Assembly (NCBI RefSeq): GCF_018294505.1
Contig: NC_057800.1
Coordinates: 176,277,642 to 176,341,641 of the forward strand
From: Triticum aestivum
Taxonomy: Eukaryota > Streptophyta > Magnoliopsida > Poales > Poaceae
Length of the DNA: 64,000 bases
Direction: 5' to 3'
Positions 43,657-53,849 of the stretch are shown here, piece after piece (the stretch's first letter is position 1; every line of letters starts with the position of its first letter). The translations under genes and the position numbers were made by a program. The notes beneath the pieces are model-generated. The model had not been told where the DNA came from. It ran no database searches and saw nothing but the letters and a program-made list of their open reading frames with translations.

Positions 43657-44311
43657 TTATTTGTCGTTCTTCTTGAAGTTCCCCTTCTTCCCTTTACCCT
43701 TTTTCTTGAAACTAGTGGTCTTGTTGACCATCAACACTTGATGCTCCTTCTTGATTTCTACCTCCGCAGCCTTTAGCATTGCGAAGAGCTCAGGAATTGT
43801 CTTATCCATCCCTTGCATATTATAGTTCATCACGAAGCTCTTGTAGCTTGGTGGCAGTGATTGAAGAACTCTGTCAATGACACTATCAACTGGAAGATTA
43901 ACTGCCAGCTGAGTCAAGTGATTGTGGTACCCAAACATTCTGAGTATATGCTCACTGACAGAACTATTCTCCTCCATTTTGCAGCTGTAGAACTTATTGG
44001 AGACTTCATATCTCTCAATCCGGGCATTTGCTTGAAATATTAACTTCAACTCCAGGAACATCTCATATGCTCCATGACGTTCAAAACGTCGTTGGAGTCC
44101 CGGTTCTAAGCAGTAAAGCATGGCACACTGAACTATCGAGTAGCCATCAGCTTTGCTCTGCTAGGTGTTCATAACATCTGGCGTTGCTCCTGCGGCGGGT
44201 TTAGCACCTAGCGGTGCTTCCAGGACGTAATTCTTATGTGCAGCAATGAGGATAATCCTCAAGTTATGGACCCAGTCCGTGTAATTGCTATCATCATCTT
44301 TCAACTTAGCT
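43657..44311 (-). pseudogene. Copia gag, 5'-truncated
   Basis: The sequence matches the UBN2-type gag of Copia elements: LYCLEPGLQRRFERHGAYEM, MEENSSVSEHILRM, LPPSYKSFVMNYNMQ, and a lysine-rich tail (FKKKGKGKKGNFKK). A TAG at 44161-44163 breaks the frame. Upstream it continues in the same frame to about 44311, where it runs straight into LTR sequence, so the gag start, leader and primer site are deleted. Gag would form the particle shell. Confidence 0.88.
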
Positions 44312-45547
44312 TCCCTTCCCTAGTCCAATTCGGACCCAAGGGGGGCGAAGGAGAGGGAGAGAGGGAGAAGGAAAGGGGGGCGCCGCCCCCCTTCCCTAGT
44401 CCAATTCGGACCCAAGGGGGAAGGGGCGCGCGGTCTGCCCTAGCTGCCCCTCTCTCTATCTCTCTCCACTAAGGCCCATGAGGCCCATTAGTTACCCCAG
44501 GGGGGTTCCGATAACTCTCCGGCATTCCGATTTTATCCGAAACTTCTCCAGAACATTTCCGGTGTCCGAATATAGTCGTCCAATATATCAATCTTTATGT
44601 CTCGACCATTTCGAGAATCCTCTTCATGTCCGTAATCACGTACGGGACTCCAAACTACCTTCGGTACATCAAAACACATAAACTCATAATACCGATCGTC
44701 ATCTAACGTTAAGCATGTGGACCCTACGGGTTCGAGAACTATGTAGACATGACCGAGACACTTCTCCGGTCAATTACCAATAGTGGAACCTGGATTCTCA
44801 TATTGGCTCCTACATATTCTATGAAGATCTTTATCAGTCAAACCGCATAACAACATATGGTGTTCCCTTTGTCATCGGTTTGTTACTAGCCCGAGATTCG
44901 ATCGTCGGTATCTCAATACCTAGTTCAATCTCGTTACCGGCAAGTCTCTTTACTCGTTCCGTAATGCAACATCCCAGAACTAACTCATTATTTACATTGC
45001 TTGCAAGGCTTATAGTGATGTGCATTACCGAGAGGGCCCAAAGATACATCTTCGACAATTCGAGTGACAAATCCTAATCTCGATCTATGCCAACTCAACA
45101 AACACCATCGGAGACACCTATAGAGCATCTTTATAATCACCCAGTTACGTTGTGACATTTGATAGCACACTAAGTGTTCCTCCGGTATTCGGGAGTTGCA
45201 TAATCATAGTCGTAGGAACATGTATAAGTTATGGTGAAAGAAATAGCAATAAACTAAATGGCCATAGTGCTAAGCTAACAAATGGGTCAAGTCAATCACA
45301 TCATTCTCTAATGATGTGATCCCGTTCATCAAATGACAACTCAGGTCTATGGCTAGGAAACTTAACCATCTTTGATTAACGAGCTAGTCAAGTAGAGGCA
45401 TACTAGTGACACTTTGTTTGTCTATGTATTCACACATGTACTAAGTTTCCGGTTAATACAATTCTAGCATGAATAATAAACATTTATCATGATATAAGGA
45501 AATATAAATAACAACTTTATTATTGCCTCTAGGGCATATTTTCTTCA
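44312..45547 (-). repeat. Truncated 5' LTR of the - strand Copia element
   Basis: The fragment matches the 3' LTR from about 39208 onward. The missing part corresponds to 38624 to about 39207 of the other LTR. A 79-bp local duplication (CTTCCCTAGTCCAATTCGG at 44313 and again near 44391) sits at the break. Confidence 0.88.
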
Positions 45548-45711
45548 ATATGGAGATGCTTAGTAATCATGCTTGGCCTTGTTTAACGTATACTTTAATG
45601 TCATGCTTTTGTTTGCCATGATCTTGCATTGTAACATAATTTTTTCTTGCCTCCAACATGTCAACATGTTATTCCTGCTCACACATATGCCTAGTTTTCC
45701 ACTAAGTCTTA
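45548..45711 (+). mobile_element. Host Gypsy LTR, segment 4
   Basis: Short continuation after the Copia element, ending at TTA (45709-45711), the target sequence of the Harbinger element. Further LTR sequence is not seen in the window. Confidence 0.6.
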
Positions 45712-46237
45712 GGTTGTGTTTGGTTGAGCTACAGATTCTCTAATAGCTGTTGTGAGCGGTGAAAAAGCTGTTGTGAACTTTCAGCTGTGGAAAATCTAGA
45801 AGCTGTTTGGCTGAAACTATAGATTTGACTATGAATTGTCTAGAATGACCCTGGGAAGTGAGTCTATATTTTTATGTGCAACTTGACCATAAAATAGTGA
45901 TATGTACATTGCTAGGCAATAGAACGGCCGTTTTGCAAAGGAAAATTATGATGGGTTAGATGATTCACAGCTAACATCGTACAAATACAACGATTATACT
46001 TTCATGTTACATGTTACATACAAATAGATATTGACCCTATAATAACTTTACAAAAGGCATGCACCATAGAATATACATATGGTTCACATGATGACGAGCT
46101 CCATCAAGATAGCTAACCTATGTTGCTATCGCAAGACAAGCATCGACTATCCTACTACAAATAGTATCCATCGACTATCCTAACATATGGTTCTCCTCCT
46201 CTTCAACAGAATCCGCTTGTGGTGTTGCTACTTCCCG

Positions 46238-46458
46238 TCATAGCAATGGAGGCACATACTCATCGTTAGCATCACATTTATCAAAAGAATTGTCACTCAA
46301 CTTGCTATCACGAATGAAGTTGTGCAATGGGCAAGCAATGATGATATGCTTTTGCGTACGAGGTGAGAAACTAGGAACCCCTTTCAATATGCGCCATTTC
46401 TGCTTGAGCACCCCAAAAGCACGCTCAATGACATTTGCATTCTTCCCGTTCTCGCTTC
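46238..46458 (-). pseudogene. Harbinger transposase, C-terminal remnant
   Basis: The peptide NVIERAFGVLKQKWRILKGV, then IIIACPLHNFIRD, is the C-terminal part of the DDE_Tnp_4 family used by PIF/Harbinger elements, including the region of the last catalytic Glu (the E of NVIERAFG). It ends at TGA 46238-46240 after YVPPLL. The rest of the enzyme (about 250 residues, with the first two catalytic Asp) is absent. The remaining frame continues upstream without a start of its own because it abuts the Myb-like gene fragment. Confidence 0.85.
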
Positions 46459-46593
46459 TCATTTCTCCAAAACATTCTTCCAACCCTTCTTATTTAAATA
46501 ACTTATCGGCATATTCCCATTTTCAACCTGTTCTCTGAATATTTCTATGATTTTCTTCATATTCGCATCATCCCACACCGTTTTTTCAGTCAT
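46459..46593 (-). pseudogene. Myb/SANT-like ORF1 of Harbinger, N-terminal remnant
   Basis: The ATG at 46593 opens 44 codons: MTEKTVWDDANMKKIIEIF, then REQVENGN...NKKGWKNVLEK, then a stop. Trp, the helical spacing and GWKN fit the N-terminal Myb-like (Myb_DNA-bind_3) module found in the accessory gene of Harbinger elements and in plant homologues. It breaks off at the deletion and reads out of frame into the transposase remnant. Normally it would help bind element ends and carry the transposase to the nucleus. Confidence 0.6.
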
Positions 46594-47127
46594 TCTTCAA
46601 TCAAGCAAAACAATGGCATAACAATAGATCAATATATATATGGTCTAGAAAGGAATTATGTAGCAACCTGCAGTAAGCAGTCATCCAATGTACAACGAAA
46701 TGAAATAAGTAGTCATCAATAAATAGCTACTGTAAAGGAACATACAACAATGTGCATCAAGTATTCATCAAAATTTCTTCCACTTCACATCAATATACAA
46801 TAATATGACAACCAATATGCATCATCCCATCAAAATTTCATCCAATATACATCATCAATAGACAACAATATGACAAATCAAAATAAATCCATCCTATTTC
46901 AACTTGTACAGGAGGCGGGAGGGGGGATAAGGGAGTGGGAGGAAGGGGAGCATCTACCTTTCAGAGTGGAGGTAGGAGCTCACGTCGGAGCTGCGGGAGG
47001 CGTCGCCGATGGCAGGGCACGCGGAGGTGGAGGAAGGCGCCCCTTGCTGGTCCGGTGGTCCTAGCGGGTTGTTGACGTGGAGAGGTCCGGCAAGCAGTAG
47101 TGGAGGGGTCTCGACGGGAAGGCGGTC
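46594..47127. other. Harbinger non-coding part and G-rich flank
   Basis: AT-rich with repeated CATCAA-type words to about 46910, then a G-rich block (GGAGGCGGGAGGGGGGAT) and GC-rich sequence. No domain was seen. 47123-47127 (CGGTC) is the likely target copy of the Gypsy element; its partner lies beyond the window. Confidence 0.45.
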
Positions 47128-47133
47128 TGTAAC

Positions 47134-48885
47134 TGTTGGAAATATGCCCTAGAGGCAATAATAAAAGTGTTATTATTATATTTCTTTGTTCATGATAATA
47201 GTCTTTTATTCATGCTATAACTGTATTATCCGGAAATCGTAATACACGTGTGAATACATAGACCACAATATGTCCCTAGTGAGCCTCTAGTTGACTAGCT
47301 CGTTGTGATCAACAGATAGTCATGGTTTCCTGGCTATGGACATTGGATGTCGTTGATAACGGGATCACATCATTAGGAGAATGATGTGATGGACAAGACC
47401 CAATCCTAAGCCTAGCATAGAGATCATGTAGTTCGTATGCTATAGCTTTTCTAATGTCAAGTATCTTTTCCTTAGACCATGAGATTGTGCAACTCCCGGA
47501 TACCGTAGGAGTGCTTTGGGTGTACCAAACGTCACAACGTAACTGGGTGGCTATAAAGGTGCATTACAGGTATCTCCGAAAGTTTTTGTTGGGTTGGCAC
47601 GAATCGAGACTGGGATTTGTCACTCCGTGTAAACGGAGAGGTATCTCTAGGCCCACTCGGTAGGACATCATCATAATGTGCACAATGTGACCAAGGGGTT
47701 GATCACGGGATGATGTGTTACGGAACGAGTAAAGAGACTTGCCGGTAACGAGATTGAACAAGGTATCGGTATACCGACGATCGAATCTCGGGCAAGTAAA
47801 ATACCGCTAGACAAGGGAATTGTATACAGGATCGATTGAGTCCTTGACATCGTGGTTCATCCGATGAGATCATCGCGGAACATGTGGGAGCCAACATGGG
47901 TATCCAGATCCCGCTGTTGGTTATTGACCAGAGAACGTCTCGGTCATGTCTGCATGGTTCCCGAACCCGTAGGGTCTACACACTTAAGGTTCGATGACGC
48001 TAGGGTTATAAAGGAAGTTTGTATGTGGTTACCAAATGTTTTTCGGAGTCCCAGATGAGATCCCGGACGTCACGAGGAGTTCCGGAATGGTCCGGAGGTA
48101 AAGAATTATATATGGAAAGTTGTTGTTCGGGTTCCGGAAAAAGTTCGGGTTTTTTCGGTATTGTACCGGGAAGCTTCCAGAAGGTTCCGGAGGATTCCGG
48201 AGGGGTCCGGAGGTCCGGAAATTGTTCCACCACGTCCAATACAGTAGCATGGGCTGTAAGGGGGCGCCCTAGCCTTAATGGGCCAAGGGCACCAGCCCCC
48301 CCAAGGCCCATGCGCATGGGAAGGGGAAAACCCTAAGGGGGAGGGCCTCCACTTGACTTGGGAGGCACTCCTCCCCCCTTGGTCGCCGCCCCCAACCCTA
48401 GATGGGATCTAAGGGGGCCGGCCCCCTCTTCCCCCCACCTATAAATAGTGGAGGGGTGGGAGGGCAGCCGCACCACAAGTTTTGGCGCAGCCCTCCCCCT
48501 CTCCCAAGTACTTCTCCTCTCCCCGGTGCTTGGCGAAGCCCTACAGGATTGCCACACTCCTCCACCACCACCACGCCGTTGTGCTGCTGCTGGACGGAGT
48601 CTTCCTCAACCTCTCCCTCTCTCCTTGCTGGATCAAGGCATGGGAGACGTCACCGGGCTGTACGTGTGTTGAACGCGGAGGTGCCGTCCGTTCGGCACTA
48701 GGATCTCCGGTGATTTGGATCACGACGAGTACGACTCCTTCAACCCCGTTCTCTTGAACGCTTCCGCTTAGCGATCTACAAGGGTATGTAGATGCACTCT
48801 CCTTCCCCTCGTTGTTGGTTTCTCCATAGATAGATCTTGGTGACACGTAGGAAAATTTTTTGAATTTCTGCTACGTTCCCCAACA
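47134..48885 (+). repeat. 5' LTR of the Angela-type element
   Basis: The 1752-bp unit starts TGTTGGAAATATG and ends GTTCCCCAACA. CTATAAATAG at 48439-48448 is its TATA box. Confidence 0.95.
48439..48448 (+). promoter_or_regulatory. TATA box of the Angela 5' LTR
   Basis: CTATAAATAG lies in a C-rich context; the same box is at 55154-55163 in the other LTR. Confidence 0.75.
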
Positions 48886-48886
48886 G

Positions 48887-48899
48887 TGGCATCATGAGC
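48887..48899 (+). other. Primer-binding site, Angela-type element
   Basis: TGGCATCATGAGC lies 1 nt after the LTR, a variant of the initiator Met tRNA complement. Confidence 0.8.
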
Positions 48900-50270
48900 T
48901 AGGTCTATTGCGTAGATTCTTTGCACGAGTAGAACACAAAGTAGTTGTGGGCGTTGATTTTGTTCAATATGCTTACCGTTACTAGTCCAATCTTGTTTCG
49001 ACGGTATTGTGGGATGAAGCGGCCCGGACCGACCTTACACGTACTCTTACGTGAGACAGGTTCCACCGATTGACATGCACTTGGTGCATAAGGTGGCTAG
49101 CGGGTGCCAGTCTCTCCCACTTTAGTCGGAACGGATTCGATGAAAAGGGTCCTTATGAAGGGTAAATAGCAATTGACATATCACGTTGTGGTTTTGCGTA
49201 GGTAAGAAACGTTCTTGCTAGAAACCCATAGCAGCCACGTAAAACATGCAAACAACAATTAGAGGACGTCTAACTTGTTTTTGCAGGGTATGCTATGTGA
49301 TGTGATATGGCCAGAAGTTGTGATGAATGATGAATTGTGATGTATGAGATCATGTTCTTGTAATAGGAATCACGACTTGCATGTCGATGAGTATGACAAC
49401 CGGCAGGAGCCATAGGAGTTGTCTTTATTTATTGTATAACCTGCGTGTCATTGAAGAACACCATGTAAATTACTTTACTTTATTGCTAAACGCGTTAGCC
49501 ATAGAAGTAGAAGTAGTCGTTGGCGTGACAACTTCATGAAGACACGATGATGGAGATCATGGTGTCAAGCCGGTGACAAGATGATCATGGAGCCCCGAAG
49601 ATGGAGATCAATGGAGCTATACGATATTGGCCATATCATGTCACAACTATATAATTGCATGTGATGTTTATTATGTTTATGCATCTTGTTTACTTAGGAC
49701 GACGGTAGTAAATAAGATGATCCCTTACAAAAATTTCAAGAAGTGTTCTCCCCTAACTATGCACCGTTGCTACAGTTCGTCGCTTCTAAGCACCACGTGA
49801 TGATCGGGTGTGATGGATTCTTACGTTCACATACAACGGGTGTAAGACAGTTTTACACAGCGAAAACACTTAGGGTTAACTTGACGAGCCTAGCATGTGC
49901 AGACATGGCCTCGGAACACGGGACCGAAAGGTCGAGCATGAGTCGTATAGTAGATACGATCAACATGAAGATGTTCACCGATGATGACTAGTCCGTCTCA
50001 CGTGATGATCGAACACGGCCTAGTTGACTCGGATCATGTAATCACTTAGATGACCAGAGGGATGTCTATCTGAGTGGGAGTTCATAAGATGAACTTAATT
50101 ATCCTGAACATAGTCAAAAGATCTTTGCAAATTATGTCATAAGCTCGCGCTTTAGTTCCACTGTTTAGATATGTTCCTAGAGAAAATATAGTTGAAAGTT
50201 GATAGTAGCGATTATGCGATCAGTAGAAAGCTTATGTCCTTAATGCACCGCTCAGTGTGCTGAACCCCAA
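48900..50270. other. Leader and decayed gag start of the Angela-type element
   Basis: The leader has no domain. An 82-codon open frame at 49743-49991 has no recognised similarity. Nothing else was seen. Confidence 0.5.
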
Positions 50271-50830
50271 ACATCATCTGTGGATGTTGCAAACATCGGA
50301 CATACATGTTTTGATAACTACGTGATAGTTCAGTTAAATGGTTTAAGTAGAGGCACCAAAGACGTTTTTCGAAACATCGCGGAACATATGAGATGTTTTC
50401 GAGGGCTGAAATTGGGATTTCAGGCTCGTGCCCACGTCAAGAGGTATAAGACCTCCGACGATTTTCTTAACCTGCAAACTAAGGGAGAAAAGCTCAATCG
50501 TTGAGCTTGTGCTCAGATTGTCTGAGTGCAACAATCACTTGAATCGAGTGGGAGTTGATCTTCTAGATGAGATAGTGATGTTTCTCCAAAGTCATTGCCA
50601 CCAAGCTGCAAGAGCTTTGTGATGAACTATAACAAATCAGGGATAGATATGATGATCCTTGAGATATTCATGATGTTTGACACCGCGAAAGTAGAAATCA
50701 AGAAGGAGCATCAATTGTTGATGGTTGTTGAAACCACTAGTTTCAAGAAGGGCAAGGGCAAAAAGGGATACTTCATGAAACGGCAAATCAGTTGCTGCAC
50801 CAGTGAAGAAACCCGAGGTTGAACCCAAAC
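50271..50830 (+). pseudogene. Copia gag remnant in the Angela-type element
   Basis: The fragments (KSFVMNYNKSGIDMMILEIF, then EIKKEHQLLMVVETTSFKKG and GKGKKGYF) match the C-terminal part of the gag of the - strand Copia element in this window, so the assignment is internal to the sequence. The pieces lie in three frames with stops between them. A knuckle remnant follows at about 50840 (KCFCDKGNNHWSR-like), with spacing disturbed. Confidence 0.75.
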
Positions 50831-51199
50831 CTGAGACTAAGTGCTTCTGTGATAAGGGGAACAACCACTGGAGCAGAATTACCCTAGATACTTGGTAGAT
50901 AAGAAGGCTGGCAAAGTCGATAGAAGTATATTGGATATACATTATGTTAATGTGTACTTTACTAGTACTCCTAGTAGCACCAGGGTATTAAGATATCGGT
51001 TCAGTTGCTAAGTGTTAGTAACTCGAAATAAAAGAGCTACGGAATAAACGGAGACTAGCTAAAGATGAGCTGACGATATATGTTGGAAGTGTTTCCAAGT
51101 TTGATGTGATCAAACATCGCACGCTCCCTCTACCATCAAGATTAGTATTAAACCTGAATGGTTTATTGAATCTCGATCATAGGGATACACATTTTCATG

Positions 51200-52160
51200 C
51201 CAAAAGATATAAGATAGTAATGATAGTACCACTTACTTGTGGCACTGCCATGTAAGTCATAATGGTATAAAACGCATGAAGAAGCTCCATGTTGATGGAT
51301 CTTTGGACTCACTCGGTTTTGAAAAGTTTGAGACATGCGAACCATGTCTATTGGTGTATACGCATGAAGAAGCTCCATGCAGATGGATCGTTTGGACTCA
51401 CTTGATTTTGAATCACTTGAGATATGCAAATCATACCACATGGGCAAGATGACTGAAAAGCCTCGGTTTCAGTAAGATGGAACAAGATAGCAACTTGTTG
51501 GAAGTAACACATTTTGATGTGTGTGGTCCAATGAGTGCTGAGGCATGCAGTGAATATCGTTATGTTCTTACTTCACAGATGATTCGAGTAGATGTTGAGT
51601 ATATTTACTTGATGAAACACAAGTATGAATTATTGAATGGTTCAAGTAATTTCAGAGTGAAGTTTGAAAGGATAGAATGTCTATGATATGATCATAGAGA
51701 TGAGTATCTGAGTTACGAGTTTTGGCACACAATTAAGACATTGTGGAAATTGTTTCACAATTAATACCACCTGGAACACCATAGTTTGATGGTGTGTCCG
51801 AACATCATAGTTGCACTCTATTGGATATGGTGCGTACCATGATGTCTCTTATCGAATTACCACTGTCATTCATGGGCTGGCATTAGAGACAACCACATTC
51901 ACTTTAAATAGGGCACCACGTAATTCTGTTGAGATGACACCGTATGAATTATGGTTTAGAGAAATCTAAGTTGTCGTTTCTTAAAAGTTTGGGGCTGCGA
52001 CGCTTATGTGAAAAAGTTTCAGGTTGATAAGCTCGAACCCAAAGGGGATAAAATGCATCTTCATAGGACACCCAAAACAGTTGGGTATACCTCCTAATTC
52101 AGATCCAAAAGCAATAGGGATTGTTTCTTGAATCGGGTCCTTTCTCGAAGAAAGGTTTGT
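51200..52160 (+). pseudogene. Copia integrase remnant in the Angela-type element
   Basis: The zinc module (WHCHVSHNGIKRMKKLHVDG, then CEPCL) is followed by a second, diverged copy of the same stretch. The core start FDVCGPMSAEACSEYRYV is clear. Later parts are scattered over frames: the DNA reads for the second Asp region near 51690 and for the WGCDAYVKKF region near 51990. Stops and small indels are frequent. The copy cannot encode an integrase. Confidence 0.8.
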
Positions 52161-52224
52161 CTCGAAAAATTGAGTAGGAGGATGGTGGAGACTTGATGAG
52201 GTTATTGAACCGTCACTTCAACTA

Positions 52225-53100
52225 GTGTGTAGTAGGGCACAGGAAGTTGTTCCTGTGGCACCTACACCAACTGAAGTAGAAGCTTATGATAGTAATCATG
52301 AAGTTTCAGATCAAGTCACTACCGTACCTCGTAGGGTCACAAGGATACGTACTACTTCAGAGTGGTACAGTAATCCTGTCTTGAAGGTCATGTTGCTAGA
52401 CAACAATGAACCTACGAGCTATGGAGAAGCGATGGTGGGCCCAAATTCCGACAAATGGTTAGAAGCCATGAAATCCGAGATAGGATCCATGTATCAGAAC
52501 AAAGCATGGACTTTGGTAGACTTGCCCGATGATCGGCAAGCCATTGAGATAAATGGATCTTTAAGAAGAAGACAGACGTGGATGGTAATGTCACCATCTA
52601 TGAAGCTCGACTTGTGGCGAAGAATTTTTCACAAGTTCAAAGAGTTGACTACGATGAGATTTTCTCATCCGTAGCGATGCTTAAGTCCGTCGGAATCATG
52701 TTAGCATTAGTTGCATTTATGAAATCTGGCAGATGGATGTCAAGACAAGTTTCCTTACCATTTTTCATAAGGAAAGGTTGTATGTGATACAATCAGAAAA
52801 GTTTTATTGATCCTAAGGATGCTAAAAGGTATGCTGGCTCCAGCAATCCTTCTAAGGACTGGAGTAAGCATCTCGGAGTTGGAATGTACGCTTTGATAAG
52901 ATGATCAAAGATTTTGGGTCTATACAAAGTTTGTGAGAAACTTGTATTTCCAAAGAAGTGAGTGGGAGCACTATAGAATTTCTGATGAGTATATGTTGTT
53001 GACATATTGATGATCAGAAATGATGTAGAATTTCTAGAAAGCATATAGGGTTATTTGAAAGGTGTTTTTCAATAGAAAACCTGGATTAAGCTACTTAAAC
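52225..53100 (+). pseudogene. Copia reverse transcriptase remnant in the Angela-type element
   Basis: The N-terminal part is open for 149 codons: YSNPVLKVMLLDNNEPTSYG, EAMVGPNSDKWLEAMKSEIG, then a frameshift after MYQNKAWTLVDLPDD. The next pieces (ARLVAKNFSQVQRVDYDEIF, SVAMLKSVGIMLALVAF) are in another frame. From 52800 onward the chain is in fragments, and the YVDD box is not readable as an open frame. The DNA around 52990-53010 corresponds to it by position. Confidence 0.82.
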
Positions 53101-53329
53101 ATTGAGCATCAAGACCTATGAGGATAGATCAAAATGCTTAATAATACTTTCAAATGAGCACATACCTTGACATGATCTTGAAGGTGTTCAAGATGGATCA
53201 GTCAAAGAAGGAGTTCTTGCCTGAGTAGTAAGGTACGAAGTTAAGACTTAAAGCTCGACCACGGCAGAAAAGAGAGAAAGGACGAAGGTCGTCCCCTATG
53301 TTTCAGACATAGGCTCTATAGTATGCTAT

Positions 53330-53690
53330 GCTGTGTACCGCACCGGAAGTGTGCCTTGCCATGAGTCAGTCAAGGGGTACAAGAATGATCCAGGAATGGA
53401 TCATTGGACAGCGGTCAAAATTGTCCTTGGAGTAAATAAGGACATGTTTCTCGATTATGGAGGTGATAAAGAGTTCGGCGTAAAGGGTTACGTCGATGCA
53501 AGCTTAAACACCTATCCGAGTGACTCTGAGTAGTAAACCGGATACGTATAGTGGAACAACCATTTGGAATAGCTCCAAGTGGAGCATGGAAGCAGCATTT
53601 ACAATATGACATAGAGAATTGCGAAGTACATACGGATCTGAATGTTACAGATCCGTTGACTAAAACCTCTCTCACAAGCAGAACATGATC
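53330..53690 (+). pseudogene. Copia RNase H remnant in the Angela-type element
   Basis: The segment DPGMDHWTAVKIVLGVNKDMF, then LDYGGDKEFGVKGYVDASLNT, corresponds to the region between reverse transcriptase and RNase H in the - strand Copia copy. The RNase H proper (53540-53690) is present only as broken pieces such as the DPLTK region near 53650. It is non-functional. Confidence 0.75.
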
Positions 53691-53715
53691 AAACCCCAGA
53701 ACTCATTGAGTCTTA

Positions 53716-53816
53716 ATCACATGATGATGTGAACTAGTTTAATGACACTAGTAAACTCTTTGGATGTTGGTCACATGGTGATGTGACCTGTCAGTGTTAA
53801 TCACATGGTGATGTGA
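53716..53816 (+). repeat. Three imperfect palindromes ahead of the purine tract
   Basis: TCACATGATGATGTGA at 53717 and TCACATGGTGATGTGA at 53771 and 53801 each pair CACAT with ATGTG. They lie within 150 bp of the 3' LTR. Confidence 0.9.
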
Positions 53817-53837
53817 ACTAGATTATTGACTCTAGTG

Positions 53838-53849
53838 CAAGTGGGAGAC
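53838..53849 (+). other. Polypurine tract, Angela-type element
   Basis: CAAGTGGGAGAC directly precedes the 3' LTR. Confidence 0.85.

Larger units (their letters stand above)
38624..45547 (-). mobile_element. Copia element of the BARE/WIS/Angela group, 5' LTR truncated
   Basis: A full 3' LTR (38624-40359), a gag-to-RNase H coding region on the - strand and a partial 5' LTR (about 44312-45547) lie between perfect ATATG copies (38619-38623 and 45548-45552). The domain order with integrase before reverse transcriptase is Copia. The LTR start on the - strand, TGAAGGAAATATGCCCTAG, is typical of this group. Several stops and a deletion at the 5' LTR make it inactive. Confidence 0.93.
45712..47127 (-). 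mobile_element. PIF/Harbinger element, internally deleted and right-truncated
   Basis: The left end GGTTGTGTTTGGTTGAGC follows TTA, fitting the Harbinger end type and 3-bp target. Inside, on the - strand, are the start of a Myb-like gene and the end of a DDE transposase gene, brought together by deletion. Positions 45712-46237 and 46594-46914 are non-coding. 46915-47127 is G-rich and may be the leader of the gene. The right end is not seen because the Gypsy element begins at 47128. Confidence 0.72.

Noticed and set aside
48019..48846. ORFs inside the Angela LTR
   Set aside because: They recur in the second LTR only because the LTRs are near identical; no excess of synonymous change and low-complexity composition.
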